Source: JANMEX01 sp049696015
GTDB lineage: Bacteria; Pseudomonadota; Alphaproteobacteria; Rhizobiales; Rhizobiaceae
Direction: 5' to 3'
Assembly: GCA_049696015.1 (NCBI GenBank)
Contig: JBAVTG010000033.1
Location: 1-9,322, forward strand
DNA length: 9,322 nucleotides
In this document: positions 1 to 6,748 of the stretch, piece after piece
Layout: every line of letters starts with the position of its first letter
Position numbering within the stretch: the first letter of the stretch is position 1
Made by a program: the position numbers and the translations under genes
The notes under the pieces: generated by a model
Told to the model about the DNA's origin: nothing
Databases searched by the model: none
Seen by the model: the letters and a program-made list of their open reading frames with translations, nothing else

Positions 1-1283
1 ATGCTGCCGGAGAAAAACAGGCCCGGGCCGGGCAGCAGGGCGCTTTTCAAAGCCCAGTTCAGCCAGGTGTCAGCGACGCCGAGCACAAACAGCAGCCCAA
101 TGGCGAGCACAGTGCCGGGCAGGGCATAGCCCATCGAAGCCATGCGCAGCAGAACTGTTATTCTGCCTGATCGCAAAACCCGGGCCGCATGCATGAGAAA
201 AAGCGCAGCCAGCACAGTCGTGATGGCTGTCACAGCGCCGATGAGAAGCGAATTGCCCAAGGCGGCGTGAAACTGCGGCGCCATGGCCTGATCCAGCCGT
301 TTGAGCGCAAAACCCAAGAGCACGAAGAGCGGTATGCCAAACCCGATCAGCACCGGCATCAAACAGGCAAACACGGCTCCCAAGGCCCAAAACCGGGAGA
401 GCTTGCGCCTCGCCAAATGGACCCCGAAGCTGGAAGACCGTCCCGACGCAAAACGCATCTGACGCCTTGCATGGCTTTCGGCTGCCATGAGCGCAAACAC
501 AAGGATCATCATGATCAGGGCAATCTGTGCTGCCCCGGCCAGCGACCCGCGGGCAAGCCATGTGTTATAGACAGAAAAAGTAAGAGTGCGGACGCCAAGA
601 TATTCAACGGCGCCAATATCATTGAGCGTTTCCATCAAAGCCAAAGCGACACCGGCAACAATTGCCGGCCGGGCCATCGGTAACAGCACGTGGAAGAAAA
701 CCCGAAATGGTCCGGCTCCCAACGAGCGGGCGACATCGGCCACATTGCGCGCCTGCATCAGAAACACAACGCGTGTGGCGAGATACACGTAGGGATAAAG
801 GACTGCCGACAAAATAAAGCCGGCGCCCCAGACCGACCTGATGTCAGGGAACCAGTAATCGGCGTTTGTCTTGAAGCCAAAAACCGCACGGATCGCTGAC
901 TGCACCGGGCCGGTGAAGTGGAAGAACTCGACGAAACTGTAGGCCGCAATATAGGCAGGCATGGCCACGGGGAGCACAAGCAACCACGCCAGCGAACGTC
1001 GGAACGGAAAATCAAAACTGATCACAAGCCAGGCACAGACAACGCCGACAGTGGCAGTCAGCAGCGAAACCAGCAGCATAACTTGTGCGGTTACCAACGC
1101 TGAAGCTGGCAGCACCGTGGTGGCCAAATGGCGTAAATCGTCGGTCCCGCCGCCGAGCGCAAGGATGGCAAGCCCGGCCAACGGCAGGACAGCGATTAAA
1201 AATACCAAACCGATCAGCACCAAGAGCGCCGTGTTGCGCTGGCGTTTTTGGATCGGCAAAGCCGTTGGCACGAGCGCTGTCAC
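1..1283 (-). CDS. fbpB: Ferric iron ABC transporter permease, FbpB type (partial, C-terminus beyond window)
   Basis: Inner-membrane permease of a Fe3+ ABC importer that takes iron from the periplasmic binding protein FbpA. My own translation of the minus strand gives 427 open codons running off the left edge; the fused two-domain family is usually about 550 aa. Hydrophobic segments begin at about residues 20-43 and 64-89. The first EAA loop, which contacts the ATPase, lies at about 182-206 (VADVARSLGAG, then LLPMARP). A second permease half starts at about 297, with YALPGTVLAIG at 386-396, so the second EAA loop should lie outside the window. The frame is closed upstream only by the fbpA stop codon and contains no ATG before residue 68, so I chose GTG at 1283 (MTALVPTALPIQ...). 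No good ribosome binding site precedes it; GTG at 1274 is an alternative. The gene lies 63 bp after fbpA on the same strand, so it is very likely in its operon. The ATPase gene is not in view. Confidence 0.9.
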   Translation of the reverse strand, partial: MTALVPTALPIQKRQRNTALLVLIGLVFLIAVLPLAGLAILALGGGTDDLRHLATTVLPASALVTAQVMLLVSLLTATVGVVCAWLVISFDFPFRRSLAWLLVLPVAMPAYIAAYSFVEFFHFTGPVQSAIRAVFGFKTNADYWFPDIRSVWGAGFILSAVLYPYVYLATRVVFLMQARNVADVARSLGAGPFRVFFHVLLPMARPAIVAGVALALMETLNDIGAVEYLGVRTLTFSVYNTWLARGSLAGAAQIALIMMILVFALMAAESHARRQMRFASGRSSSFGVHLARRKLSRFWALGAVFACLMPVLIGFGIPLFVLLGFALKRLDQAMAPQFHAALGNSLLIGAVTAITTVLAALFLMHAARVLRSGRITVLLRMASMGYALPGTVLAIGLLFVLGVADTWLNWALKSALLPGPGLFFSGS

Positions 1284-1305
1284 GCAGGCGCTGCAAACGC
1301 AACAG

Positions 1306-1325
1306 GCGCGCCTGCCAGGGCGCGC
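1306..1325 (-). promoter_or_regulatory. GC-rich intercistronic stem-loop between fbpA and fbpB
   Basis: On the minus strand GCGCGCC and GGCGCGC form a perfect 7-bp stem around the 6-nt loop CTGGCA, starting 21 nt after the fbpA stop codon. No run of T follows, so it is not a standard terminator. Such structures after binding-protein genes are known to protect the upstream mRNA from 3' exonucleases, or to reduce downstream expression, so that binding protein is made in excess of permease. That role here is inferred from position. Confidence 0.45.
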
Positions 1326-1346
1326 ATGAGCTTTAGGGGAGGGGCG

Positions 1347-2408
1347 TCAGCTGCCCGCGCCGTCATCGAAAGCCACGCGGTCAACCATTTCGGACGCCGC
1401 TTTGCGGTTTTTGGCGATGTCGATGAGTGGCAATGCATCCGCCTTCAATGCACCCCATCCCGCGACAAGATCAGACGGTTTGACATTCGGGTCCACCGGA
1501 TACTCGAATACCTGTTCGGCATAGATCTTCTGTGCATCGGGGCCGGCGAGAAACTCCATCAGTTTCAGGCCCGCATCCTTGTTTGGAGCATACTTTGCCA
1601 ATGCCATGCCGGAAACGTTGACATGTGTCCCGCGGTCAGCGGCGTTGGGGAACAGCACTTTGACCGCGCCGGCCCAATCCTTCTGCTCCGGCTCTTTTTC
1701 ATTCATCAGCATCTCGCCGATGTAATAGGTGTTGCCGATGGCGATGTCGCATTCGCCGGCAAAGATCGCCTTGGCCTGATCACGGTCGCCGCCTTCGGGC
1801 TTGCGGGCAAGGTTGGCCTTGACGCCCTCCAACCAAGCCTCGGTTTTTTCAGCGCCATTGTGGGCAATCAGCGAGGAAATCAGCGCCAGATTGTAATCGT
1901 GCTGTCCCGAGCGGATGCAAATTTTGCCCTTCCATTTCGGGTCGGCCAATTCTTCATAGGTGATCTCGTTCTGGGCAACGCGATCCTTTGAAGCGTAAAT
2001 CACCCGGCCGCGCTTGGTCAGGCCGAACCAGTTGCCTGCCGGATCACGGTATTCTGCCGGAATGGCGGCATTGATTGCCTCATCCGTGACCGGTTGAGTG
2101 ATCCCCTTGTCGACGATGGCGGAAAGACGGGCAATATCGACGGCCAGAATGACATCGGCAGGCGAGTTTTCGCCTTCTGCCACGATGCGTTCATCCAGTC
2201 CCTTGTCGAGGAAAAGCACATTGGTCTCAATGCCGGTCTTGGCCGTGAAGGCGTTGAGCACCGGCTCAATCAGCGGCGGCTGGCGATAGGAATAGATGTT
2301 GACGGTTTCGGCGGCCGCAATGGCCGGGGCAAATGCTGCGATGGCAGCGAAAGCGGTGGCAGGCAGGGCAACGCGGCGCGACAGGGCGCCAAAGGTCAGG
2401 CGATTCAT
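1347..2408 (-). CDS. fbpA: Periplasmic Fe3+-binding protein of iron ABC transporter (FbpA)
   Basis: Extracytoplasmic solute-binding protein of 353 aa that captures ferric iron in the periplasm and hands it to the FbpB permease encoded next. Residues 1-33 are a Sec signal peptide: basic MNRLTFGALSRR, a hydrophobic Ala-rich core, and a likely cut after AIAAA before ETVNIYSYR. The mature protein shows marks of the FbpA/FutA group: IYSYR at 38-42 and the adjacent tyrosines in GNTYYIGEM (Tyr228-Tyr229), which in the family ligate Fe3+. The ATG at 2408 is chosen because AAGGAG (2415-2420) lies 6 nt upstream and because the signal peptide begins there. The reading frame is open up to 2504, but that extension has no such support and would spoil the signal peptide. 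The gene is probably iron regulated; dyad sequence upstream is listed separately. The exact iron form bound (naked or with a synergistic anion) cannot be told from the sequence. Confidence 0.95.
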   Translation of the reverse strand: MNRLTFGALSRRVALPATAFAAIAAFAPAIAAAETVNIYSYRQPPLIEPVLNAFTAKTGIETNVLFLDKGLDERIVAEGENSPADVILAVDIARLSAIVDKGITQPVTDEAINAAIPAEYRDPAGNWFGLTKRGRVIYASKDRVAQNEITYEELADPKWKGKICIRSGQHDYNLALISSLIAHNGAEKTEAWLEGVKANLARKPEGGDRDQAKAIFAGECDIAIGNTYYIGEMLMNEKEPEQKDWAGAVKVLFPNAADRGTHVNVSGMALAKYAPNKDAGLKLMEFLAGPDAQKIYAEQVFEYPVDPNVKPSDLVAGWGALKADALPLIDIAKNRKAASEMVDRVAFDDGAGS

Positions 2409-2507
2409 GGTCTTCTCCTTGCCATCGGGGTTCAAGGCCCCGGGGTTTCGAGTTGCGGCAGGCAGCCGCCAAACCTGACTAAGCGCCATCGGCGAATGGG
2501 TCAACGT

Positions 2508-2547
2508 TTGATCAGATGCAAATCAACCAGTTTGGAATGTTTCAAAC
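2508..2547 (-). promoter_or_regulatory. Candidate fbpA promoter with two inverted repeats
   Basis: The 161 bp between the kinase stop and the fbpA start hold two inverted repeats. One is GTTTGGAATGTTTCAAAC (2530-2547), an 18-bp dyad matching at 7 of 9 paired positions. The other is TTGAT-N9-ATCAA (2508-2526). Read on the minus strand, TTGAAA (2545-2540), 18 bp and TTGCAT (2521-2516) make a weak sigma70-like promoter whose -35 falls in the first repeat and whose -10 falls in the second. In rhizobia such iron uptake genes are controlled by RirA or Irr. The first dyad loosely recalls the TTTAGAA/TTCTAAA Irr-type arms but with different spacing. The assignment is tentative. Confidence 0.3.
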
Positions 2548-2552
2548 CGGAG

Positions 2553-2567
2553 GCTCGTGACCCGAGC
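2553..2567 (-). other. Small hairpin just after the kinase stop codon
   Basis: GCTCG and CGAGC form a perfect 5-bp stem with a 5-nt loop, starting two bases past the kinase TGA on the minus strand. The following bases (CTCCGGTTTG) contain only a TTT. It could help end or stabilise the kinase mRNA, but it is too weak to call a terminator. Read-through from the kinase gene into fbpA therefore cannot be excluded. Confidence 0.25.
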
Positions 2568-2569
2568 GT

Positions 2570-5500
2570 TCAATCAGCCAGTACCCGGGTCGATGGAAAG
2601 ATGATTTCCACGAGCGTGCCGTGGCCCGGCGTCGAACTGATGGCGAAATTGGCCCGGTTGGCTTCGACCATGGCTTTCGTCAGCGGAAGGCCAAGCCCTG
2701 TGCCGTCGCCGCGCCCGCGATGGAGCGCGTTGATCTGTTTGAACGGCTTCATCGCCTGCTCAATCTCCTGCGGGCTCATGCCCACGCCCGTATCGCGCAC
2801 GCGAATTGCCACGCCCCCGGTCAACTCATAGGCGGTGGACACGATCACCTGTCCGCCAGCCCCCGTATAGCGGACGGCGTTGGAAAGGAGATTAAGCGCA
2901 ATCTGCTTGACTGAGCGCAAGTCGGCGACAACTTCTGGCAGGTCCGATGCAAATGACGAGCGGATAATCACCCGGTTGCGATTGGCTTGAGGTTGCAGCA
3001 TAGACACCGCTTCCCCCAGCGCCTCGTTCAGCGAGACGGCCTCAAAGTCCAGTTCCTGCTGTCCCGCCTCGATCTTGGAAATGTCGAGCAGATCATTGAC
3101 AAGATCCAGCACGTGGCGGCCGGAACGGTTGATGTCCTTGAGATAGTCCAGATAACGCAGATTGCCGACCGGGCCGAAACGTTCCTCGGTCATCAGATCC
3201 GAGAAACCGATGATGGCGTTGAGCGGTGTGCGGATTTCATGGCTGACACGGGCGAGGAATTCGGATTTTTGCGCCGATGCCTGTTCAGCTGCGCGCTTGG
3301 CGGCATTCAGTTCTTCCTCGGCGCGTTTCCACTGGGTGATGTCGCGCAGAACGGCACAATAGCCGGTCGATTTGGTCAATTGCCCGATGGTCATGAACAG
3401 CGGAATAAACCGGCCGTGCGCTTCGCGCCCGATCACCTCGCGCCCGTCATTCATCAGACTGGCCACACCGGTGCCGGACAGATTGGCCAGATAGTCGTTA
3501 ACCGTGCGCTGGCTTTCGGTGGCAAACAGAATGGCAAATGGCTTGCCGTTCAGTTCCGCCGGATCGAAACCGAATAGCGCTTCGGCTGATTGCGTGATGG
3601 TGCGGATGGTGCCGTCGCTGTTTATGAAGACCACACCATCGGTCGCCGTTTCCAACACTGAGGACAGTTCGGCAACTTCCTGCTTCATCGCCTCAAGCGC
3701 TGCGGCAACCGTTTCATCCGGTCGGGATTCTCCGGTCACTCCGTCCAGCGGCCGCATTGACAACAGCAGAGCATGCCCGCCCTTCCAGGGCACAGAATGG
3801 AGATGGGCACGCACTGGCACAGTCTTGTCATAGGCTGTGCGCAGCACGGAATTGAGATTGACCGATTGAGCTTGGCTGGCCGTCGGGTCAAACAGCCGGT
3901 CAAGCCCGCCTGCATTGCGGAGCGCCTCCAGAGATGCATGCCCGGTCAAATCAAAAAAAGCCTGATTGGCAAACAGCGGTGTCTCGCCATCATGCACAAG
4001 AATGGGCACCGGCAAACGTGACAGGATCGGCGCTTCGTCAACAGTGGCTTTGCCGGTTGCTAAGAGCAATTCGTCTGCGCCGCTCGCCTCTTGAGCGGCC
4101 GGGGTTGCATGCAATATCGTGTCAGACTGCGCATGGCTTTCGATCTGGTCAGCGGAAAACACGTCCACGCCGCCGGAAGCCTGGTCCAAGCGGTATAGAT
4201 CGTCGATATCCTCGGCGCTGGCATCGATATCTGCTTCGGACGGGATTTCAATCGGGGCGGCTGGTTCGCCCAATTGCGAAGGCGTATGCGCAGCGAACAA
4301 GTCCGGTTCGATTGCGTCCAAAACCGCCTCATCGGAAACGCCGGAATGCGGCGTGCCGCGAACATCGTCTGCCGACGCGGGCATTTCAGCGGCAGCCAAC
4401 CCTTCACGGCGCAGCCGTTCGGCAATCTCCCGGAATGCGTTGCGCTCGATTGGCGTCAGGCTGCCGTCTATTGTCTCGCCCTGTTTGTCGCGCGCGGACC
4501 GCCGCTCTTCCAGGTGGATGATCTTTTCAGATATATTGGGTGCAGGCTTTGTTTGAATAAGCTCCAAAGCAGGCGGTTCGCCGCGCCATGGATCATCCTC
4601 ATCGTCCAGCAATGGCTGGAAGGTGTCTTCGACAGGCTCAGGATCTTGCGCTTTGCCTGAATCCGGCTGACCCGAAAGGGCAAGGCCGATCGCCTCGGGG
4701 TCATTTTCCCAATCGGCAAGGCGGACAATGCCAAAACCACGGAAGCCTTCGAACCTGCGTTCGCGGTCATAGATCGGCAGCGCCGCCAGATCGACCGGGA
4801 CGCGCAACGATGTGCCTTCGACCGGCCAGAGAACGCTGCGGCCCGACCATGTGTCATGGCGCGCCAGAAGATCGCCGATATCGCCGGTTGGATCGAGCGC
4901 AAACACTTTTGCAACTTCGGAGAAAGTCCGCCCTTCGATATCAGCGGCAGAAGCGCCGACCGCGTCCGAAAATTCGGGTGAGACCGAATGGAAAAAGCCT
5001 GCTGCATCGATCTTCCAGGTAAAGCGCACCGGCGGCGTTTCCGCGTCGAACACCCGCAAGGCGGTTGGCCGCGAAGCGGTTGCAGTGGGTGCCGCTCTTC
5101 TGATCGGGGTCGATTCGTTGCGTCCGACAAAAGCCGACTCGCGTTCCACAGGCGCGGCAAATCCTTGTTCACCGTAGCGCCTGCCAAAGGTTGGAGCGGA
5201 AATCGGCTCTGATTGAGGGGCCAATGGCTCTGACTTATCCTCGACCACAAGAAGTATGTAGCGTGCAGGCGCATCCGCAATGCGTCCGATGCCGGCGGGA
5301 TGAACTTTCATGCCGACGCGGATTGGCCGCTTGACCATCCGGTCGCGTTCAAAGGATGCGGCGGCGGCAAGCGCCGCAAGATCGCTCTCGCCCAAATGCA
5401 GCGAAGCAAAATCGCCGCTCGCTTCCAAAACCGATCCGGCTGCATCAAGTATCGCCGTGTGGCTGCCTTCCTGTGACAGGCCGTCAATTGCGTTGCGTAT

Positions 5501-5854
5501 GCCGCCGGCAGCAACCGAACTGACCATGACTGCAGGCATGCTGCCAGGCAGACGGACTTGCGACAGGGTTACAGCCTCTGTCCGACTCGAAAATCCGTCC
5601 GTCAAACGCAGGAGCAGGCTGGCAGGCCCCGCCGACAGGTCCTGCGCACGAATTTGGCGGATTGCGCTGATGCCAAGTTCAGCATCGCCTCCGGCTAAAT
5701 CGGCTGGATCGTCAAAACCGGCAAGCACTGCGCCCGGCCCGTTGGCAAAGATGACGGTTTCCAGATTCGAATCAAGGATGAGCACGCCATCGCCCGCGGC
5801 CAAACGATCACGGACGCCGTCTAGAACGGCAATGTCGATATAGGGATACGCCAA
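2570..5854 (-). CDS. cbrA: PAS-domain sensor histidine kinase, PdhS/CbrA family (cell-cycle control)
   Basis: Soluble histidine kinase of 1094 aa; I see no membrane helix. By family (Brucella PdhS, Sinorhizobium CbrA) it should control the phosphorylation of DivK and so, indirectly, CtrA activity. The N-terminal half holds degenerate PAS-like units at about 20-115, 130-205 and 277-380 (FTWKIDAAGFFHSVSPEFSD). An acidic, Pro/Ala-rich linker covers about 385-605, followed by PAS domains at about 610-705 and 731-842. The H-box is FLARVSHEIRTPLNAIIGF with phospho-acceptor His872. Next come the N-box near Asn988/Asn992, the G1 box DTGVGMS (about 1021-1027), and the G2 box GDGTGLGLPL (1049-1058). 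The extreme C-terminus FPSTRVLAD is like that of PdhS proteins. The start is TTG at 5854, with AGGAGG (5865-5870) 10 nt upstream; no ATG occurs nearby in frame, and the protein begins AYPYIDIAV. The family call is firm. Choosing cbrA over pdhS rests on remembered synteny with a phasin gene and is less certain. Confidence 0.85.
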   Translation of the reverse strand: MAYPYIDIAVLDGVRDRLAAGDGVLILDSNLETVIFANGPGAVLAGFDDPADLAGGDAELGISAIRQIRAQDLSAGPASLLLRLTDGFSSRTEAVTLSQVRLPGSMPAVMVSSVAAGGIRNAIDGLSQEGSHTAILDAAGSVLEASGDFASLHLGESDLAALAAAASFERDRMVKRPIRVGMKVHPAGIGRIADAPARYILLVVEDKSEPLAPQSEPISAPTFGRRYGEQGFAAPVERESAFVGRNESTPIRRAAPTATASRPTALRVFDAETPPVRFTWKIDAAGFFHSVSPEFSDAVGASAADIEGRTFSEVAKVFALDPTGDIGDLLARHDTWSGRSVLWPVEGTSLRVPVDLAALPIYDRERRFEGFRGFGIVRLADWENDPEAIGLALSGQPDSGKAQDPEPVEDTFQPLLDDEDDPWRGEPPALELIQTKPAPNISEKIIHLEERRSARDKQGETIDGSLTPIERNAFREIAERLRREGLAAAEMPASADDVRGTPHSGVSDEAVLDAIEPDLFAAHTPSQLGEPAAPIEIPSEADIDASAEDIDDLYRLDQASGGVDVFSADQIESHAQSDTILHATPAAQEASGADELLLATGKATVDEAPILSRLPVPILVHDGETPLFANQAFFDLTGHASLEALRNAGGLDRLFDPTASQAQSVNLNSVLRTAYDKTVPVRAHLHSVPWKGGHALLLSMRPLDGVTGESRPDETVAAALEAMKQEVAELSSVLETATDGVVFINSDGTIRTITQSAEALFGFDPAELNGKPFAILFATESQRTVNDYLANLSGTGVASLMNDGREVIGREAHGRFIPLFMTIGQLTKSTGYCAVLRDITQWKRAEEELNAAKRAAEQASAQKSEFLARVSHEIRTPLNAIIGFSDLMTEERFGPVGNLRYLDYLKDINRSGRHVLDLVNDLLDISKIEAGQQELDFEAVSLNEALGEAVSMLQPQANRNRVIIRSSFASDLPEVVADLRSVKQIALNLLSNAVRYTGAGGQVIVSTAYELTGGVAIRVRDTGVGMSPQEIEQAMKPFKQINALHRGRGDGTGLGLPLTKAMVEANRANFAISSTPGHGTLVEIIFPSTRVLAD

Positions 5855-5884
5855 GGTCCGCTGGCCTCCTGCAAGCCACTTTCA

Positions 5885-5899
5885 TTAAGACTTTGTTAA
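5885..5899 (-). promoter_or_regulatory. CtrA box TTAA-N7-TTAA upstream of the kinase gene
   Basis: TTAA at 5885-5888 and TTAA at 5896-5899 are separated by exactly 7 bp, the full CtrA-binding motif of alphaproteobacteria. The site lies 30 bp upstream of the kinase TTG start and overlaps the -10 and predicted transcription start of the candidate kinase promoter, which suits repression rather than activation. A further lone TTAA lies at 5965-5968. The motif match is direct; binding is inferred. Confidence 0.6.
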
Positions 5900-5924
5900 T
5901 AGGCGCTGGAGGGCCGGTCGTCCA
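5896..5924 (-). promoter_or_regulatory. Candidate promoter of the histidine kinase gene
   Basis: Read on the minus strand, TGGACG (5924-5919), 17 bp and TATTAA (5901-5896) form a sigma70-type promoter with 4 of 6 matches in each hexamer. Transcription would start near 5889 and give a leader of about 35 nt that includes the AGGAGG ribosome binding site. Half of the CtrA box is embedded in the -10 hexamer. Confidence 0.45.
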
Positions 5925-5978
5925 CAAAAGTCGGCTCCCTGAAAAACCGTTTCTCTTGCCGTGGTTAATCGAAAAATG

Positions 5979-6007
5979 GTGCACTGCAAAAAAATGTTGC
6001 AATGCAC
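5979..6007 (+). promoter_or_regulatory. Probable PhaR operator of the phasin gene (TGC-rich dyad)
   Basis: GTGCACTGCA (5979-5988) and TGCAATGCAC (5998-6007) are inverted repeats matching at 9 of 10 positions, with a 9-bp A-rich spacer. The right arm overlaps the -35 hexamer of the phasin promoter. PhaR, the repressor of phasin and PHB genes in alphaproteobacteria such as Paracoccus, is known to bind TGC/GCA-rich sites and to leave DNA when PHB granules form. The symmetry is seen directly; the identity of the regulator is inferred from the gene controlled. Confidence 0.6.
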
Positions 6008-6025
6008 AATAAGAATCGCTATATC
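5997..6025 (+). promoter_or_regulatory. Sigma70-type promoter of the phasin gene
   Basis: TTGCAA (5997-6002), a 17-bp spacer and TATATC (6020-6025) form a good promoter 53 bp before the phasin start codon. Transcription would begin near 6032, leaving a leader of about 45 nt with the ribosome binding site AAGGAG (6065-6070). The spacer holds GAATC (6013-6017), a GANTC site of the cell-cycle methylase CcrM. Confidence 0.6.
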
Positions 6026-6077
6026 GGGTTCATGAATAACCAAGCGGTTCAACCGGGCCGCAAAAAGGAGATGTAAA

Positions 6078-6527
6078 ATGTCCAAGAAAACCGAAACCGA
6101 TGCTTTCGCAATGCCGTCCTTCGATGCTTCGAAGGTCTCCGATCAGTTCCGTGATTTCGCCGAAAAGGGCATGGAACAGTCGAAAGACGCCTATGCCAAG
6201 ATGAAAACTGCCGCTGAAGACGCGCAGAAGACCGTTGAAGAGACCTTCAAGTCGGTTCAGAACGCCGGTACCGATGTTTCGCTCAAGGCAATCTCCGCCC
6301 TGCGCGCCAACACCGAAGCCAGCCTGTCGCATCTGGAAGCCCTCGTCGGCGTGAAGTCGGTTTCCGATTTCGTCGAACTGCAGACCGCCTTCTTCCGCAA
6401 GCAGGCTGAAGCCGTCACCGCCCAGGCCAAGGAATTGCAGGACATTTCGACCAAGGCTGTCGAAAAGGCCGCCGCTCCGGTCAAGACCGCGTTCGAAAAA
6501 GTCGTTACCGAGTTCAAGGCTGCCTAA
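6078..6527 (+). CDS. phaP: Phasin family protein (PHB granule-associated)
   Basis: Small amphipathic protein of 149 aa that coats polyhydroxybutyrate granules and limits their size. There is no signal peptide or membrane segment. The chain is almost wholly helical, rich in Ala, Lys and Glu, with heptad-like stretches; the phasin_2-type core is at about residues 20-130 (FRDFAEKGMEQSKDAYAKMK, then LEALVGVKSVSDFVELQ), with an Ala/Lys-rich tail (KAVEKAAAPVKTAFEKVV). The FVELQTAFFRKQAEA segment is typical of rhizobial phasins. The start ATG is preceded by AAGGAG with a 7-nt gap. Codon choice is strongly biased towards C-ending codons such as AAG and TTC, as expected for an abundant protein. The gene is monocistronic, with its own promoter, a dyad operator and a strong terminator. 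It is divergent from the histidine kinase. Phasin membership is firm; which paralogue it corresponds to is not known from sequence alone. Confidence 0.93.
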   Translation: MSKKTETDAFAMPSFDASKVSDQFRDFAEKGMEQSKDAYAKMKTAAEDAQKTVEETFKSVQNAGTDVSLKAISALRANTEASLSHLEALVGVKSVSDFVELQTAFFRKQAEAVTAQAKELQDISTKAVEKAAAPVKTAFEKVVTEFKAA

Positions 6528-6620
6528 AGCAGTCTGACACAGTAGTCCCCGGCGCCGGTATCCTCCTCCCAATCGGCCCGGGAATCAGCTGGACGGCGTT
6601 TTATTGTCCGGCTAGAAATG

Positions 6621-6651
6621 AAGGCCAGGCTCCTCCCGCCTGGCCTTTTTT
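6621..6651 (+). terminator. Intrinsic terminator of the phasin gene
   Basis: AAGGCCAGGC (6621-6630) and GCCTGGCCTT (6638-6647) make a perfect 10-bp stem with a 7-nt loop, and the T run at 6646-6651 completes a rho-independent terminator. It lies 94 bp after the phasin stop. The stretch in between holds the palindrome CCGGCGCCGG (6549-6558) and a weaker GGAC/GTCC hairpin, so the 3' UTR is highly structured. Confidence 0.9.
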
Positions 6652-6701
6652 CTTGGAACATTCCCAAAGCGAAGCTTGCAAAACCGGCCTTTTGTCCGTA
6701 A

Positions 6702-6730
6702 GTGACGCCTCGCTGGAAGGGCGCTAATTC
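6702..6730 (+). promoter_or_regulatory. Possible promoter of tRNA-His
   Basis: GTGACG (6702-6707), 17 bp and TAATTC (6725-6730) precede the tRNA by 18 bp, with a GC-rich stretch (GCCCGAGCGG) between the -10 and the gene as is common for stable RNA promoters. The -10 match is poor, so this is only the best candidate between the phasin terminator and the tRNA. Confidence 0.3.
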
Positions 6731-6748
6731 TGCCCGAGCGGCACGTGT

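Noticed and set aside
1012..1302. 96-aa minus-strand frame and other short frames in 70-1329
   Set aside because: All lie in other frames of the permease gene; the true frame is uninterrupted to the window edge and shows membrane helices and an EAA loop.
1281..1330. Frameshift at the start of fbpB (ATG 1327 joined to the downstream frame)
   Set aside because: The GTG start at 1283 gives a normal short N-terminus before the first helix, so no frameshift is needed; the short frame is reported as a possible coupling device instead.
1248..1991. 247-aa open frame on the plus strand
   Set aside because: It lies opposite fbpA, whose protein is clearly recognisable; the plus-strand product has no coherent domain and arises from GC-rich antisense.
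2558..2572. TGA-N9-TCA, the reported RirA iron-box pattern
   Set aside because: The TCA is the reverse of the kinase stop codon and the match is only six fixed bases, so chance is likely; the outer bases do not fit a longer dyad.
2094..2831. 245-aa open frame on the plus strand across fbpA, the intergenic region and the kinase end
   Set aside because: It spans two real minus-strand genes and their spacer, has no family resemblance and no ribosome binding site.
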